Source of the DNA: Saprospiraceae bacterium
GTDB taxonomy: Bacteria > Bacteroidota > Bacteroidia > Chitinophagales > Saprospiraceae
Direction of reading: 5' to 3'
DNA: 64,000 bases
NCBI GenBank assembly: GCA_021739645.1
Contig: JAIPBL010000008.1
Location: forward strand, 1 to 64,000
Positions within the stretch are counted from its first letter, which is position 1. Each line of letters begins with the position of its first letter. This document shows, piece after piece, positions 28,132 through 37,694 of this stretch. A model generated the notes under the pieces. It was not told where the DNA came from and did no database searches. It worked only from the letters and a program-made list of their open reading frames with translations. The translations under genes and the position numbers were made by a program.

Positions 28132-28440
28132 ATGGACGCTTTATTCAATTTTTTTCTCGAAAACCAGGACATGATTTACATCGTGATTCTGTCCATTTTC
28201 CTCGGCATTGAAGTCATTTCACATGTACCTGCTATCCTGCATACGCCACTCATGTCTGGCGCAAATGCCATCCACGGCGTAGTTATCATTGGTGCCATCA
28301 TCGTCATGGGACATGCAAAAGCTGATGACTACCTAGCACTTACGCTGGGGTTCTTGGCAGTGGTGCTTGGCACACTGAACGTGGTCGGTGGCTTCGTGGT
28401 CACCAACCGGATGCTTGAAATGTTTAACAAGAAAAAGTGA
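28132..28440 (+). CDS. pntAB: NAD(P) transhydrogenase subunit alpha, membrane part
   Basis: 102 residues with three or four hydrophobic helices: MIYIVILSIFLGIEVIS, then HTPLMSGANAIHGVVIIGAI and LTLGFLAVVLGTLNVVGGFV. The motif TPLMSGANAIHGV is diagnostic of the PntA C-terminal membrane domain, here a separate polypeptide. It sits between the two larger subunits, 26 bases after pntA. Confidence 0.95.
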   Translation: MDALFNFFLENQDMIYIVILSIFLGIEVISHVPAILHTPLMSGANAIHGVVIIGAIIVMGHAKADDYLALTLGFLAVVLGTLNVVGGFVVTNRMLEMFNKKK

Positions 28441-28516
28441 AATTGTGATTGGTGATTGATGAATAGTGGTTGGGAACCCAATTCACTTTCCATTCTCCAA
28501 TCACCAATCACAATTT
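28440..28516. repeat. 19-bp perfect inverted repeat inside the transhydrogenase operon
   Basis: Arms 28440-28458 and 28498-28516 (aaattgtgattggtgattg and its exact complement) are separated by 39 bases and lie between pntAB and pntB. The stem ends 17 bases before the pntB ATG. It could attenuate or process the operon transcript, or be an inserted repeat. Confidence 0.75.
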
Positions 28517-28533
28517 ACCAGTCACCATATTAT

Positions 28534-29922
28534 ATGTCTTCTTTTCTCCTCGAACTTTCGTACCTCTTCGGCTCTATCACCTTTGTGATTGGCCTAAAAA
28601 AACTAAGCCACCCGGAATCTGCAAGAAAGGGCAACTTACTTGCAGCGGCGGGCATGGGCTTGGCAATATTGGCCACCATCCTTTTTCACGAGCATGGTGG
28701 CGAGCGCATTGGCAATATCGGCTGGATAGTGGCAGCAATGGGCATCGGCACCCTCATCGGCTGGGTGATGGCCATGAAAGTGAAAATGACCGGAATGCCG
28801 CAAATGGTCTCTTTTTTCAACGGAATGGGCGGCGCTTGTGCAGCTATTATTTCCATGGTGGAGTACCATTCGCACCCCGAAGGTGCGGCAGGTTATTTCT
28901 TGGTGGTTTTCCTGGGGCTGGTCATTGGTAGCGTATCATTCAGTGGAAGTATGATTGCCTACGGCAAATTGGATGAAAAAATAAATGACTTTTCGGCTAA
29001 ATGGTTGACCGTTTTCAACCTCCTTTTGCTGGCGGTCATCATTGGTATTTTGGTGGTCGCCGTAATATCCCCTGAAACATTTGGCCCATCTGTGCTTTGG
29101 GTTTTACTGGTCTTGAGCTTGTTGTATGGTGTCCTCTTCGTGATGCCAATCGGTGGTGCGGATATGCCAGTTGTCATCTCCTTGCTAAACTCGCTGACAG
29201 GCATGGCTGCTGCATTTGGCGGCTTTTTATACGATAATCAAATCATGCTCACGGGTGGTATCCTCGTTGGCTCTGCGGGCACAATACTCACCGTGCTGAT
29301 GTGCAAGGCGATGAACAGGTCATTGCTGAATGTGATTATCGGTTCATTTGGCGGCGGCGGCGGCAGTTCTTCTGCTGCGGCTGGTGACCAGACAGTTAAA
29401 GAAGTAAACCTGACGGACGCCGCAATCCTTTGTTCCTATGCTGGCAAAGTTTGCATCGTGCCGGGCTATGGCTTGGCCGTTGCGCAAGCACAGCATATTT
29501 GCCATGATTTGGAAAAACAATTGGAAGCAAAAGGCGTGGAAGTTTACTATGCAATCCACCCAGTGGCAGGTCGGATGCCGGGCCACATGAACGTTCTTCT
29601 GGCGGAGGCGGACGTACCTTACCCAAAACTTATCGAAATGGAGGACGCCAACGGCATGATGAACAGCACGGACGTTGCAATCATCGTTGGTGCCAACGAC
29701 GTGGTGAACCCGAGTGCGGAAAATGACCCCGGGAGCCCAATTTATGGAATGCCCGTCATTCAGGTTTGGGAAGCGAAAAACGTCATTGTGATGAAACGGA
29801 GCATGAGGGCAGGTTATGCTGGCATCGAGAACCCGCTGTTTTTCCATGCTAAGACCAAAATGCTTTTTGGCGATGCAAAAGATACGTTGCAAAAGCTGGT
29901 GGGCGAGGTGAAAATGACCTAA
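28534..29922 (+). CDS. pntB: NAD(P) transhydrogenase subunit beta
   Basis: 462 residues from the ATG at 28534. An upstream frame through the inverted repeat would add 26 residues and lacks support. The membrane part (about 1-265) includes GGADMPVVISLLNSLTG. The NADP(H)-binding domain III has VPGYGLAVAQAQH near 325, IHPVAGRMPGHMNVLLAEA and GANDVVNPSA. It completes the proton-pumping transhydrogenase. A strong terminator follows. Confidence 0.96.
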   Translation: MSSFLLELSYLFGSITFVIGLKKLSHPESARKGNLLAAAGMGLAILATILFHEHGGERIGNIGWIVAAMGIGTLIGWVMAMKVKMTGMPQMVSFFNGMGGACAAIISMVEYHSHPEGAAGYFLVVFLGLVIGSVSFSGSMIAYGKLDEKINDFSAKWLTVFNLLLLAVIIGILVVAVISPETFGPSVLWVLLVLSLLYGVLFVMPIGGADMPVVISLLNSLTGMAAAFGGFLYDNQIMLTGGILVGSAGTILTVLMCKAMNRSLLNVIIGSFGGGGGSSSAAAGDQTVKEVNLTDAAILCSYAGKVCIVPGYGLAVAQAQHICHDLEKQLEAKGVEVYYAIHPVAGRMPGHMNVLLAEADVPYPKLIEMEDANGMMNSTDVAIIVGANDVVNPSAENDPGSPIYGMPVIQVWEAKNVIVMKRSMRAGYAGIENPLFFHAKTKMLFGDAKDTLQKLVGEVKMT

Positions 29923-29987
29923 AATCATCGCCGAATCCCAGTTTGGGAATACGCTTTCGCTGACACAATAATTCGTCAGCACAAACA

Positions 29988-30022
29988 AGAAAGGCTGCCC
30001 GAAGGCAGCCTTTCTGTTTTTT
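29988..30022 (+). terminator. strong hairpin terminator after pntB
   Basis: A perfect 12-bp stem (29988-29999 with 30004-30015) with the stable loop cgaa is followed by a T-rich tract. It separates the operon from the convergent Crp/Fnr gene. Confidence 0.88.
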
Positions 30023-30040
30023 AGATATGTTGAAGCGCAA

Positions 30041-30739
30041 TTATGCTAGCTTGGTCATGTCCCGCACGAGAATCTTTCCCCGATTGAAATAAATCATGTC
30101 GGATTTGCGCAACTCGTTCAAGACCAGTGTCACAGTTTGCCGGGAAGTACAAGTAATATTGGCGATGTCTTGGTGGGTAAGTGAGTGCTTTAGCAACATC
30201 TCCAAGCCCACTTGACGACCTGTTTTGTGGACAGAATCTTTGATGAATTCCACGATACGTGTGCGGGCATCTTTGAAAATAAGTGACTCCAATTTGTTTT
30301 CTGCACGCATCAGGCGATTGCCAAAAAGGCCCATAATGCGGTCGCAAAGCTCAAAATTCAAGCGCATGAGCTTTTTAAAATCCTCTACTTTCAAAGCGTA
30401 AATATGTACTTCTTCACGAAGTGCTTGAGCAAGGTCTTGGCGCCGGGTTTCTCCGATGATGCCCAGTTCGCCAAACATGGCCAGTGGCTGAAACAAGGAT
30501 TTGATAATCTCTTTGCCATCATCGGAATGCGTGGCAATTTTGATGATTCCTTTGGCCAGGAAAAACATTTGATCAGATGATTCGTCGGGTAGGTAGATAT
30601 AGCTGAATTTGGGTTTTACCCGATACTCAGCCATTGCCTCCAATTTGGCCTTTTCTTCAAATGTGAGACATTCGAAAAGTGGAAAATCAGAGATGGAAGC
30701 TATGTCGTTGTGTGTAGAAACTGATGCCATGTCCTTCAA
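30041..30739 (-). CDS. Crp/Fnr-family transcriptional regulator
   Basis: 232 residues; a second Met at codon 4 is an alternative start. An N-terminal cyclic-nucleotide-binding-like beta barrel (about 20-135) carries FGELGIIGETRRQDLAQAL. A long dimerisation helix leads to a Crp-type winged helix (about 165-230) with TCTSRQTVTLVLNELR as the recognition region. Where cAMP-binding Crp has Arg-Ser/Thr contacting the phosphate, this protein reads R-R-Q-D, so cAMP binding is doubtful. There is no Fnr iron-sulfur cysteine cluster. Ligand and targets are unknown. Confidence 0.93.
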   Translation of the reverse strand: MKDMASVSTHNDIASISDFPLFECLTFEEKAKLEAMAEYRVKPKFSYIYLPDESSDQMFFLAKGIIKIATHSDDGKEIIKSLFQPLAMFGELGIIGETRRQDLAQALREEVHIYALKVEDFKKLMRLNFELCDRIMGLFGNRLMRAENKLESLIFKDARTRIVEFIKDSVHKTGRQVGLEMLLKHSLTHQDIANITCTSRQTVTLVLNELRKSDMIYFNRGKILVRDMTKLA

Positions 30740-31007
30740 TTTTTTCTTTGTTGTGATAACTAATTTGAGTTTACATATTGAAAGACACGCTTTGGAATCA
30801 CTGCCCCTATGCTTTGTTCCTATTTTTCAAAATTATCGGTTGTGGGAGACGAGGGAGGGGAGGTGAAATTGGTTAGTATTGAAGCCATTGCAGAATTAAA
30901 GAGTGTTTACGTTAAAATAATTATAGCTTCGCAAATTTTTATTCTGAAAATTTATGAAATCATGAATCGAACGTCCTGGGAGGGTGAATCAAAAAAATGG
31001 CAAAAAA

Positions 31008-31045
31008 AAAATCGTGCATTGCCAACAAGGGCAATGCACGATTTT
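31008..31045 (-). terminator. hairpin terminator of ffh
   Basis: A 16-bp perfect stem (31008-31023 with 31030-31045) with a 6-base loop is followed on the minus strand by a T-run. It lies 20 bases past the ffh stop and is the longest terminator stem in the window. Confidence 0.88.
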
Positions 31046-31064
31046 CTTCTGCAAGGAAAACAAG

Positions 31065-32411
31065 TTACCGCCTAAACCCAGCCTTCGGCGCAGCAGGCAT
31101 TTTCCCTGAGCCAAATCCCGGCATCTTGGTCATCTGATGCATCATTTTCCGCATTTGGTCAAACTGCTTGATGAACATGTTGATTTGGTTTAAATCTTGG
31201 CCGCTACCAATGGCAATTCGCTTTTTGCGGCTCATATTAAGCAGTTCAGGGTTTTTGCGTTCCTTGGGCGTCATGGAGAAAATGATGGCCTCCACACGGT
31301 TCAAGGATTTGTCATCAATGTCCACGTCTTTGATGGCTTTGCTAACCCCAGGAATCATGTTGAGCAACGACTTCATGTCGCCCATCTTCCGAATTTGTTT
31401 GATTTGACTGAGGAAATCCTCAAAATCAAACTTGTTCTTCATTATTTTCTTCTCCAACCGCTTGGCCTCCACTTCGTCAAACTGCTCCTGTGCCTTTTCT
31501 ACCAAAGACACGATGTCGCCCATGCCAAGTATCCGCTGTGCCATCCGTTCAGGGTGAAACACGTCGAGGGTGTCTATTTTCTCACCCATGCTGATGAACT
31601 TGATGGGTTTGCCCACCGTGTATTTGACGGACAATGCGGCACCGCCTCGGGTATCACCATCCATTTTCGTGAGCACCACACCGTCAAAGTTCAAGCGGTC
31701 ATTGAAGGTCTTGGCGGTATTCACGGCATCTTGGCCCGTCATGGAATCCACCACAAAAAGCGTCTCGTTGGGGGAGATGGCCTCTTTGACGTTGGTGATT
31801 TCCTTCATCATCTCCTCGTCGATGGCCAATCGGCCAGCCGTATCCACAATGACCACATCGAAGCCGTGAGCTTGTGCGTGGGCAATGGACTTCAAGGCAA
31901 TTTCAACAGGATTTTTGTTTTCAATCTCTGTGTAAACCGGCACTTTAATCTGCTCGCCAATTACGGTCAACTGGTCAATGGCTGCAGGACGGTACACGTC
32001 GCAAGCCACGAGGAGCGGCTTTTTTTCTCGTTTGGTTTTAAGGTGGTGCGCAAGTTTTCCACTGAAAGTTGTTTTGCCAGAACCTTGCAAGCCAGCTATC
32101 AGAATCACCGCTGGCGAACCTTTGAGGTTGATGCCTGCCGCTTGACCGCCCATCAGCGAGGTCAACTCGTCGCTGACGATTTTCACCATCAACTGGCCGG
32201 GGTTCACGGCCTTCAACACGTTTTCCGTGCCCAACGCTTTCTCGCGGACTTTCTCCGTAAATTCTTTGGCAATGGAATAATTCACGTCGGCTGCTACAAG
32301 CGCCCTGCGGACTTCTTTGATGCTCTCCGCAACATTGAGTTCGGTGAGTTTGCGCTCCCCTGTTAGGGATTTGAATGCGAGGTCAAGTTTTTCGGATAAA
32401 TTATCGAACAT
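31065..32411 (-). CDS. ffh: signal recognition particle protein Ffh
   Basis: 448 residues. The N-domain (MFDNLSEKLDLAFKSLTG) precedes the GTPase domain with P-loop GLQGSGKTTFSGKL near 107, DTAGRLAIDEE near 187 and TKMDGDTRGG near 248. The methionine-rich M-domain (about 300-435), with IAIGSGQDLNQINMFIKQF and MRKMMHQM, binds 4.5S RNA and signal sequences. It directs co-translational export of membrane proteins with FtsY. It is monocistronic, with its own terminator. Confidence 0.98.
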   Translation of the reverse strand: MFDNLSEKLDLAFKSLTGERKLTELNVAESIKEVRRALVAADVNYSIAKEFTEKVREKALGTENVLKAVNPGQLMVKIVSDELTSLMGGQAAGINLKGSPAVILIAGLQGSGKTTFSGKLAHHLKTKREKKPLLVACDVYRPAAIDQLTVIGEQIKVPVYTEIENKNPVEIALKSIAHAQAHGFDVVIVDTAGRLAIDEEMMKEITNVKEAISPNETLFVVDSMTGQDAVNTAKTFNDRLNFDGVVLTKMDGDTRGGAALSVKYTVGKPIKFISMGEKIDTLDVFHPERMAQRILGMGDIVSLVEKAQEQFDEVEAKRLEKKIMKNKFDFEDFLSQIKQIRKMGDMKSLLNMIPGVSKAIKDVDIDDKSLNRVEAIIFSMTPKERKNPELLNMSRKKRIAIGSGQDLNQINMFIKQFDQMRKMMHQMTKMPGFGSGKMPAAPKAGFRR

Positions 32412-32523
32412 GGTGCAGTTGAAAATTTAGAATTGAAAATGCATGTAAAAACAGGCGCAAAGATAATTTAATCGGGCAAATGAAATAAGCGCCTTGTTTT
32501 CGGAGCCAGTAGTTGCTCAAATT

Positions 32524-32564
32524 TTAATAAAAAAAAGGCGGTTCAGCCTCTCGTCTGAACCGCC
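32524..32564 (-). terminator. hairpin terminator of the SprB-repeat gene
   Basis: A perfect 10-bp stem (32537-32546 with 32555-32564) is followed on the minus strand by a run of Ts, 42 bases past the stop of the 1568-residue gene. Confidence 0.82.
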
Positions 32565-32605
32565 GCCAAGAAATTTTCTCTATAAAAAATCTTTAAAACG
32601 AGCGC

Positions 32606-35600
32606 TTACCGCTTTAACACGGACTCGGCCCGTTGTACTTTTCCATCGAATTTTATCACCAAAAAATAAGGCCCTTGGACAAGCCCCTCGGTAGGGATGC
32701 TCACCGCCAGTTCATTGTCAGGCATCATCATTTGCATGACCCGACGCCCATCGGTGCTGAATAGCTCACAGCTAATTTGATTTGCCGTGTATCGGTCGAG
32801 GATTTCAACATTCAATGCTTCCGTGAATGGGTTCGGCCAAACCAGGGCAAAATGATAGTTGCCGGTTACTTGGACATCCACCGTATTTGACCAAGCCAAT
32901 GACCCGTCAGCCCCATCGAAACGAACCCGATATTGGTTCATTCCCTGCTTTGCTTCACGGTGCATGGTTTTGTAGTGCATGAATCCGCTCAATTCTGTCT
33001 GTTCTTCTGGGCTTCCAATCTCTTCGAAAGGGCTGCCGTTCCAAGACCATTCCACCTCAAAACTGGCTTCATGGGACAGTGCCATTGGGTATAGCCAATC
33101 TACCATTACGCTGGTCGGCCCCATGCTTCCAGCGTCAATTACGATGGCATTTCCACAGTAAGTCGGACTGTTGGTGATGCTGATTTGGTGAATGGCAGTG
33201 GAGGTGCAGCCATTTGCTGTCACGGTCAATGTCACAGTTTTTAAGCCCCAGGTGTTCCAGATGACGCCCGTTACGTTTTGGGTATTGGCCGTTGCTGGTA
33301 AGCCGTCGCCAAAGTTCCATGAATAAGTGGCGCCAGGCCCATTGTTCAACGAAGTGAAATTGACCGGGTCGGCTACGCAGGCTACATTCGGCGCAGCAAT
33401 TGAGGCCACGGCGTCGTCGTCCACAACAATCGTTACAATGTTTGATTCTAAAAAGTCAATGCAGTTTTCACGGCGGACACAGCGGACGAAGTAGGTCGTT
33501 TCATATAGCGGCCCTGGCGCATAGTTTGGCCCGGTGGCACTCGGAATGGCAGTCCAGTTGCTGTTGAATGGGCCAGGTTGATTGTGAAACATCCAAATAT
33601 ACTCCAATGCACCAGTGCCACCTGTCGGCGGGTTCACGCCAGTCAGCGGAGCTGGGATGTTGCCCGGGCCACACAGGGTCTGGTCACAACAAATTGTGCC
33701 GGGATAAGTCACGTTATCGCAGGGTGGGCCAAGGTGGAACCCTGCATCAATCGTTGGGTTAATTTCGCCGGAAGCAAGCGTGTAGAAAACGGTCATATTT
33801 GTCAAGGGGTTGACATCGCTGTCAAGGGCATCGTTGCCGCCTTGGTTCTGAGGGCTTAGCAAATAACCGTTTGGAATACTAAAAGTCAGCTTGTACGAGC
33901 CGGGTTGTACCAAAAACATGTACATGCCTGTTGGGTCGGTGGCCGTGCTTGCTGTGTAGTTGTTTCCATAAATGGTCGTGCCAGTCACGGTCACGGGTAC
34001 ACCGCCAATGCCAATTTCCCCACCATCCTGAATGCCGTCCTCGTCTGTGTCAATCCAGGTGAAATCGCCCAATTTTGCGGGAGCAAAAAGTGTAAAATTG
34101 CACGACGTGGTGCAGTTGCTGGCATCCGTCACTGTCACCGAGTAAAGACCAGGCCCAAGGTTGACGGCTGTTTGCGTCGTTTGTCCATTTGACCAAAGAT
34201 AGGTGTAGGGCGGGGTGCCAGCCGTAGCGTTCACCGTTAGTTTGCCATCGCTTCCATTCAGGGTAGTGATGGGTTGTGTCAAAACGATGGTGCATGTTGG
34301 TGGTGGTGTAACCGTCACTTGAAATGACTTGACAGCCGTGCAATTGTGCGCATCCGTCACTGTCAGCGAATAGTTGCCGCCAGGCAAGTTGGTGATAGTC
34401 TGTGTAGTTTGCCCGTTGCTCCAGAGGTAGGTGTACGGCGACGTGCCACCTATTACACTAGCGGATGCAGCGCCTTGGCTGCCACAAGTTCCGTTTGTCA
34501 CGGTCACGTTGGCCACCAACTGGTTGGGTTGATTGATGGTAAACGTCTGTGTTTTGGAACAACCCGTTGCATCGCTCACCGTCACAGTGTAGTTGCCTGT
34601 CACCAGGCTGCCAATGTTAGCGTTGGTCGAGCCGTTGCTCCAAACATAACTATATGGTGTCGTTCCACCAGTTACGTTCAGTGTTACGCTGCCGTTGTTT
34701 CCATTGAAGCAAGACACGTGCTGTACGGTACCATTTATTGTGAAAAACCCGCCTTGTTGCAAGGTCACGTTAGCGGAACCAAAGCAGCCTTGGCTATCGG
34801 TCACCGTCACCGAGTAAGTGCCAGCCGTCAGGCCAGTCGCCGTTTGGGTAGTTTGGCCATTTGACCATAGGTAGGAAAAATTGCCATTTCCACCCGTGGC
34901 ATTAGCAGTGGCCGAAGCGGTGGAACCGGTGCAGACGAACCCCGGAGCCATAATGCTAACCGATAAGCCAGCACCGAGTTGTACGGTTGCTGAACCGGAA
35001 GCCGTGCAACCGTTGCCATCTGTTACGGTGACAGTGTAAGTGCCAGGCGGCAAATTCGAAACTGTTGCCGTTGTACCTCCATTTGACCATAAATAACTGA
35101 GTGGTGCAGAGCCGTTGGTTACGTTGGCTGTCGCTGTGCCATTCATGGTGCCGTTGCAAGTGGTGTTGGTTGAGGTCACAGTCAAGCTCATTAGCGGATA
35201 GGCGATGATGACCGTATTCCCTGTGAGGGTGCAATTGTTGGCATCCGTCACGGTGACGGCGTAGGAGCCGGGGGCAAGGTTGGAGATGTTGGGCGTGGTA
35301 GCCCCTGTGCTCCAAAGATAAGTGTAAGGTGCGGTGCCGCCCGTTACGTTTGCCATGCTGGTTCCATTTGCTCCGCAACTACCGGGTGAATTGCTGAAGG
35401 TCAATGCCAGTGGGGTTGGCTGGTTCACCGTCACATCCTGAGATTTTGTACAACCAAGGTTGTCGGTTACTGTCAGAGAATAGTTGCCAGCAGTCAGGTT
35501 GTTGATAGACGGGGTTGTTGCACCATTGCTCCACAAATAGCTAAAAGGTGCCGTTCCTCCTGTGACTCCTGAGGTTATGCCTCCAGTGTTTCCTCCGTTA

Positions 35601-37312
35601 CAAACTACGTGTTGCACTGCCAAGTTCAGGTTCATGGTGGGACTACCCGTTATGGTTTTTGTTGCAGTGCCCGTGCAGCCTTCGGAGCTGGTCACGGTGA
35701 CCGTGTAGGTGCCTGCTGGAAGGCCAGTCAGTGTTTGTGTTGTGCCGCCATTTGACCAAATAAAAGTAAATGGTGCTGTACCGTAGGTGACGTTTGCCGT
35801 CAATGTGCCATTGTTGTCAGTGCCACAAATAAGGTTACTGCCAGTGATACTAATATCAAGCGTCATCGGTTGGGTTACAGCAGATGCAGCTGTGGCCGTG
35901 CAGCCTGCAGCATTAGTCACGGTGACCGTGTAACTGCCTGCGGTGAGGTTGTTGATAGTTTGAGTAGTTCCGCCATTGCTCCATGCATAGGTAAATGGTC
36001 CGGCACCGGTAGGTGTTGCAGTCACTGCACCATTGTTTGCTCCGCAATGGGTGGCGTTGGTAATTGAAGTCGTCACATTGAAAGCTGGTGGAGCAGTGAG
36101 TGTGATGGAAGCCATTTTGGTGCAACCCAGGCCATCAGTGACCGTAAGTGAATACGAACCTGCAGGTATGTTTTGAATATTGGGTGTGTTCGCACCATTG
36201 CTCCAAGCATAGCTTATTGGCGCAACGCCACCAGTTACGGATGATGTAATTGAGCCGTTGTTGCTGTTGTTGCACGTCGGGTTGGTAGGTGTGAGGTTTA
36301 TTGCGAGATTGCTTTGGTAAACCAGGGTGGTGTTTTTTGTTGCGGAGCAACCAAAAGCATCTGTCACTGTGACGGTGTAAGTGCCAGCGGCAAGGTTTTG
36401 AATGGTCTGTGTAGTGCCACCATTGCTCCAAGCATAAGTAAATGGTGCCATGCCACCAACGGGTTGTGCTGTCGCAAAGCCGGTGTTGCTGCCGAAACAG
36501 GTTGGCTGGGAAACCGATATGTTCACATCGAAATTTCCATTGGCAATGCTAACCGTACCGGAGGCAGTAGCGGTGCAGCCGTTGGTGGCTGTAACTGTTA
36601 CCGTGTAGGTACCCGGTGGCAAAGTGTCAATAGTGGCGGTGGTTTCGCCGCTACTCCAGAGGTAGTTAAACGGTGCTGCACCACCCGATACGACAGCCGT
36701 TGCCGTTCCACCCGCCGTTCCACCGCAAACATGGGGCGTGGTGGTGACTTGCACGGTGATAGGTGTGCCTATCCATTCGCAAGTGACGTAGCCGCAGTTG
36801 TTGGCGTCCATGATTGTGATACAGTACTCGCCAGGAGCAAGATTGTTGATGGTTGGGGTGGAGCCGCCATTGCTCCACATGTACATGTAGGGCGGAATAC
36901 CTCCACTTACATTGGCAGTCATCGAGCCGGGAACCGCACAAGTGTTGACGGTCAGGACAACCACGAGGATTGGTGGCGAAGTCAAGGTTGCAGTCGCCGT
37001 GCCAGTGGTTCCGTTAGCGGCTGTCACTGTCACCGTGTATGTGCCGACAGGTAGGAAATTGACAGGATTTGTGTTCATGCCATTGCTCCACAGATAGCTG
37101 TAAGGTGCTGGGCCACCGCTAACATTTGCAGTGATGCTCCCCGTAGAGAAGCCTCCACAAAGGGGATTGGTGGGTTGAAGTGTAACGTTAAGTTGAGCAG
37201 AAACAGTGGCTGAAAATAGGATTGAGATAAAAATTGGAAGCAAGATTCTGTGCTGTACTGCTTTTGATAGGATATTGAAAAAGCGGCCAGTTTTCGGTAA
37301 TTTTTTTTTCAT
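32606..37312 (-). CDS. SprB-repeat T9SS surface protein with SdrD-like, PKD and sorting domains
   Basis: 1568 residues. The signal peptide includes ILLPIFISILFSATVSAQ after a basic N-terminus. Fourteen SprB-like repeats of about 75-80 residues fill about 40-1075, each with P-Y/F-x-Y-x-W-S-N-G and GTYTVTVTD-like strands and regular cysteines. An SdrD-B-like Ca-binding domain (about 1080-1195, KLGDFTWIDTDEDGIQDGGE) follows, then a cysteine-containing linker, a PKD fold (about 1304-1380, YSWNFGDG) and a type A T9SS sorting domain (about 1487-1568, VWPNPFTEALNV to QRAESVLKR). It is predicted to be exported by the T9SS and anchored at the surface as an adhesin. It is related to the partial gene at 1-2024 but lacks that gene's TED motif. 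Confidence 0.95.
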   Translation of the reverse strand: MKKKLPKTGRFFNILSKAVQHRILLPIFISILFSATVSAQLNVTLQPTNPLCGGFSTGSITANVSGGPAPYSYLWSNGMNTNPVNFLPVGTYTVTVTAANGTTGTATATLTSPPILVVVLTVNTCAVPGSMTANVSGGIPPYMYMWSNGGSTPTINNLAPGEYCITIMDANNCGYVTCEWIGTPITVQVTTTPHVCGGTAGGTATAVVSGGAAPFNYLWSSGETTATIDTLPPGTYTVTVTATNGCTATASGTVSIANGNFDVNISVSQPTCFGSNTGFATAQPVGGMAPFTYAWSNGGTTQTIQNLAAGTYTVTVTDAFGCSATKNTTLVYQSNLAINLTPTNPTCNNSNNGSITSSVTGGVAPISYAWSNGANTPNIQNIPAGSYSLTVTDGLGCTKMASITLTAPPAFNVTTSITNATHCGANNGAVTATPTGAGPFTYAWSNGGTTQTINNLTAGSYTVTVTNAAGCTATAASAVTQPMTLDISITGSNLICGTDNNGTLTANVTYGTAPFTFIWSNGGTTQTLTGLPAGTYTVTVTSSEGCTGTATKTITGSPTMNLNLAVQHVVCNGGNTGGITSGVTGGTAPFSYLWSNGATTPSINNLTAGNYSLTVTDNLGCTKSQDVTVNQPTPLALTFSNSPGSCGANGTSMANVTGGTAPYTYLWSTGATTPNISNLAPGSYAVTVTDANNCTLTGNTVIIAYPLMSLTVTSTNTTCNGTMNGTATANVTNGSAPLSYLWSNGGTTATVSNLPPGTYTVTVTDGNGCTASGSATVQLGAGLSVSIMAPGFVCTGSTASATANATGGNGNFSYLWSNGQTTQTATGLTAGTYSVTVTDSQGCFGSANVTLQQGGFFTINGTVQHVSCFNGNNGSVTLNVTGGTTPYSYVWSNGSTNANIGSLVTGNYTVTVSDATGCSKTQTFTINQPNQLVANVTVTNGTCGSQGAASASVIGGTSPYTYLWSNGQTTQTITNLPGGNYSLTVTDAHNCTAVKSFQVTVTPPPTCTIVLTQPITTLNGSDGKLTVNATAGTPPYTYLWSNGQTTQTAVNLGPGLYSVTVTDASNCTTSCNFTLFAPAKLGDFTWIDTDEDGIQDGGEIGIGGVPVTVTGTTIYGNNYTASTATDPTGMYMFLVQPGSYKLTFSIPNGYLLSPQNQGGNDALDSDVNPLTNMTVFYTLASGEINPTIDAGFHLGPPCDNVTYPGTICCDQTLCGPGNIPAPLTGVNPPTGGTGALEYIWMFHNQPGPFNSNWTAIPSATGPNYAPGPLYETTYFVRCVRRENCIDFLESNIVTIVVDDDAVASIAAPNVACVADPVNFTSLNNGPGATYSWNFGDGLPATANTQNVTGVIWNTWGLKTVTLTVTANGCTSTAIHQISITNSPTYCGNAIVIDAGSMGPTSVMVDWLYPMALSHEASFEVEWSWNGSPFEEIGSPEEQTELSGFMHYKTMHREAKQGMNQYRVRFDGADGSLAWSNTVDVQVTGNYHFALVWPNPFTEALNVEILDRYTANQISCELFSTDGRRVMQMMMPDNELAVSIPTEGLVQGPYFLVIKFDGKVQRAESVLKR

Positions 37313-37694
37313 GGATTGGACTTTAATTTGTGAAAAAATGTGTTGAGCGTAAGTTTATCGGTTTGATGATTTGTTGTAAAAGCTTGATTTACAAAGGATT
37401 AGTTTGAATTTTTGATAGAAAAATAGGATATTGAATTAACAGTTACCCATCTGGTTAGCAGGGGGAATTGTCAATTCTGCCGAAAAGAAATTGGTCTCAA
37501 ACTGACAGTTAGGTCAGTTTACAGCATAGATGTCCATTAGAAGCGAAGGGTAGGATAGATGATGTTGCGAGATGTCCTTAACGTAAGGTTGGTAGATGTG
37601 ATGTAGTCCTTTTTTCAGGCGTAAAATTAGTGGAATTTTTTACAGTTTGGAGAAACTGAATGTTTTTCTTAGTAAAAAAAAATAAATACATTGG
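37313..37694. other. 382-bp intergenic region
   Basis: AT-rich. It holds the upstream region of the SprB-repeat gene and the trailer of the beta-barrel gene, which is on the same strand. I see no gene, strong hairpin or repeat in it. Confidence 0.5.

Noticed and set aside
32606-37312. Regularly spaced repeats reminiscent of a CRISPR array
   Set aside because: The period is about 235 bases, the repeats diverge and they code for SprB domains.
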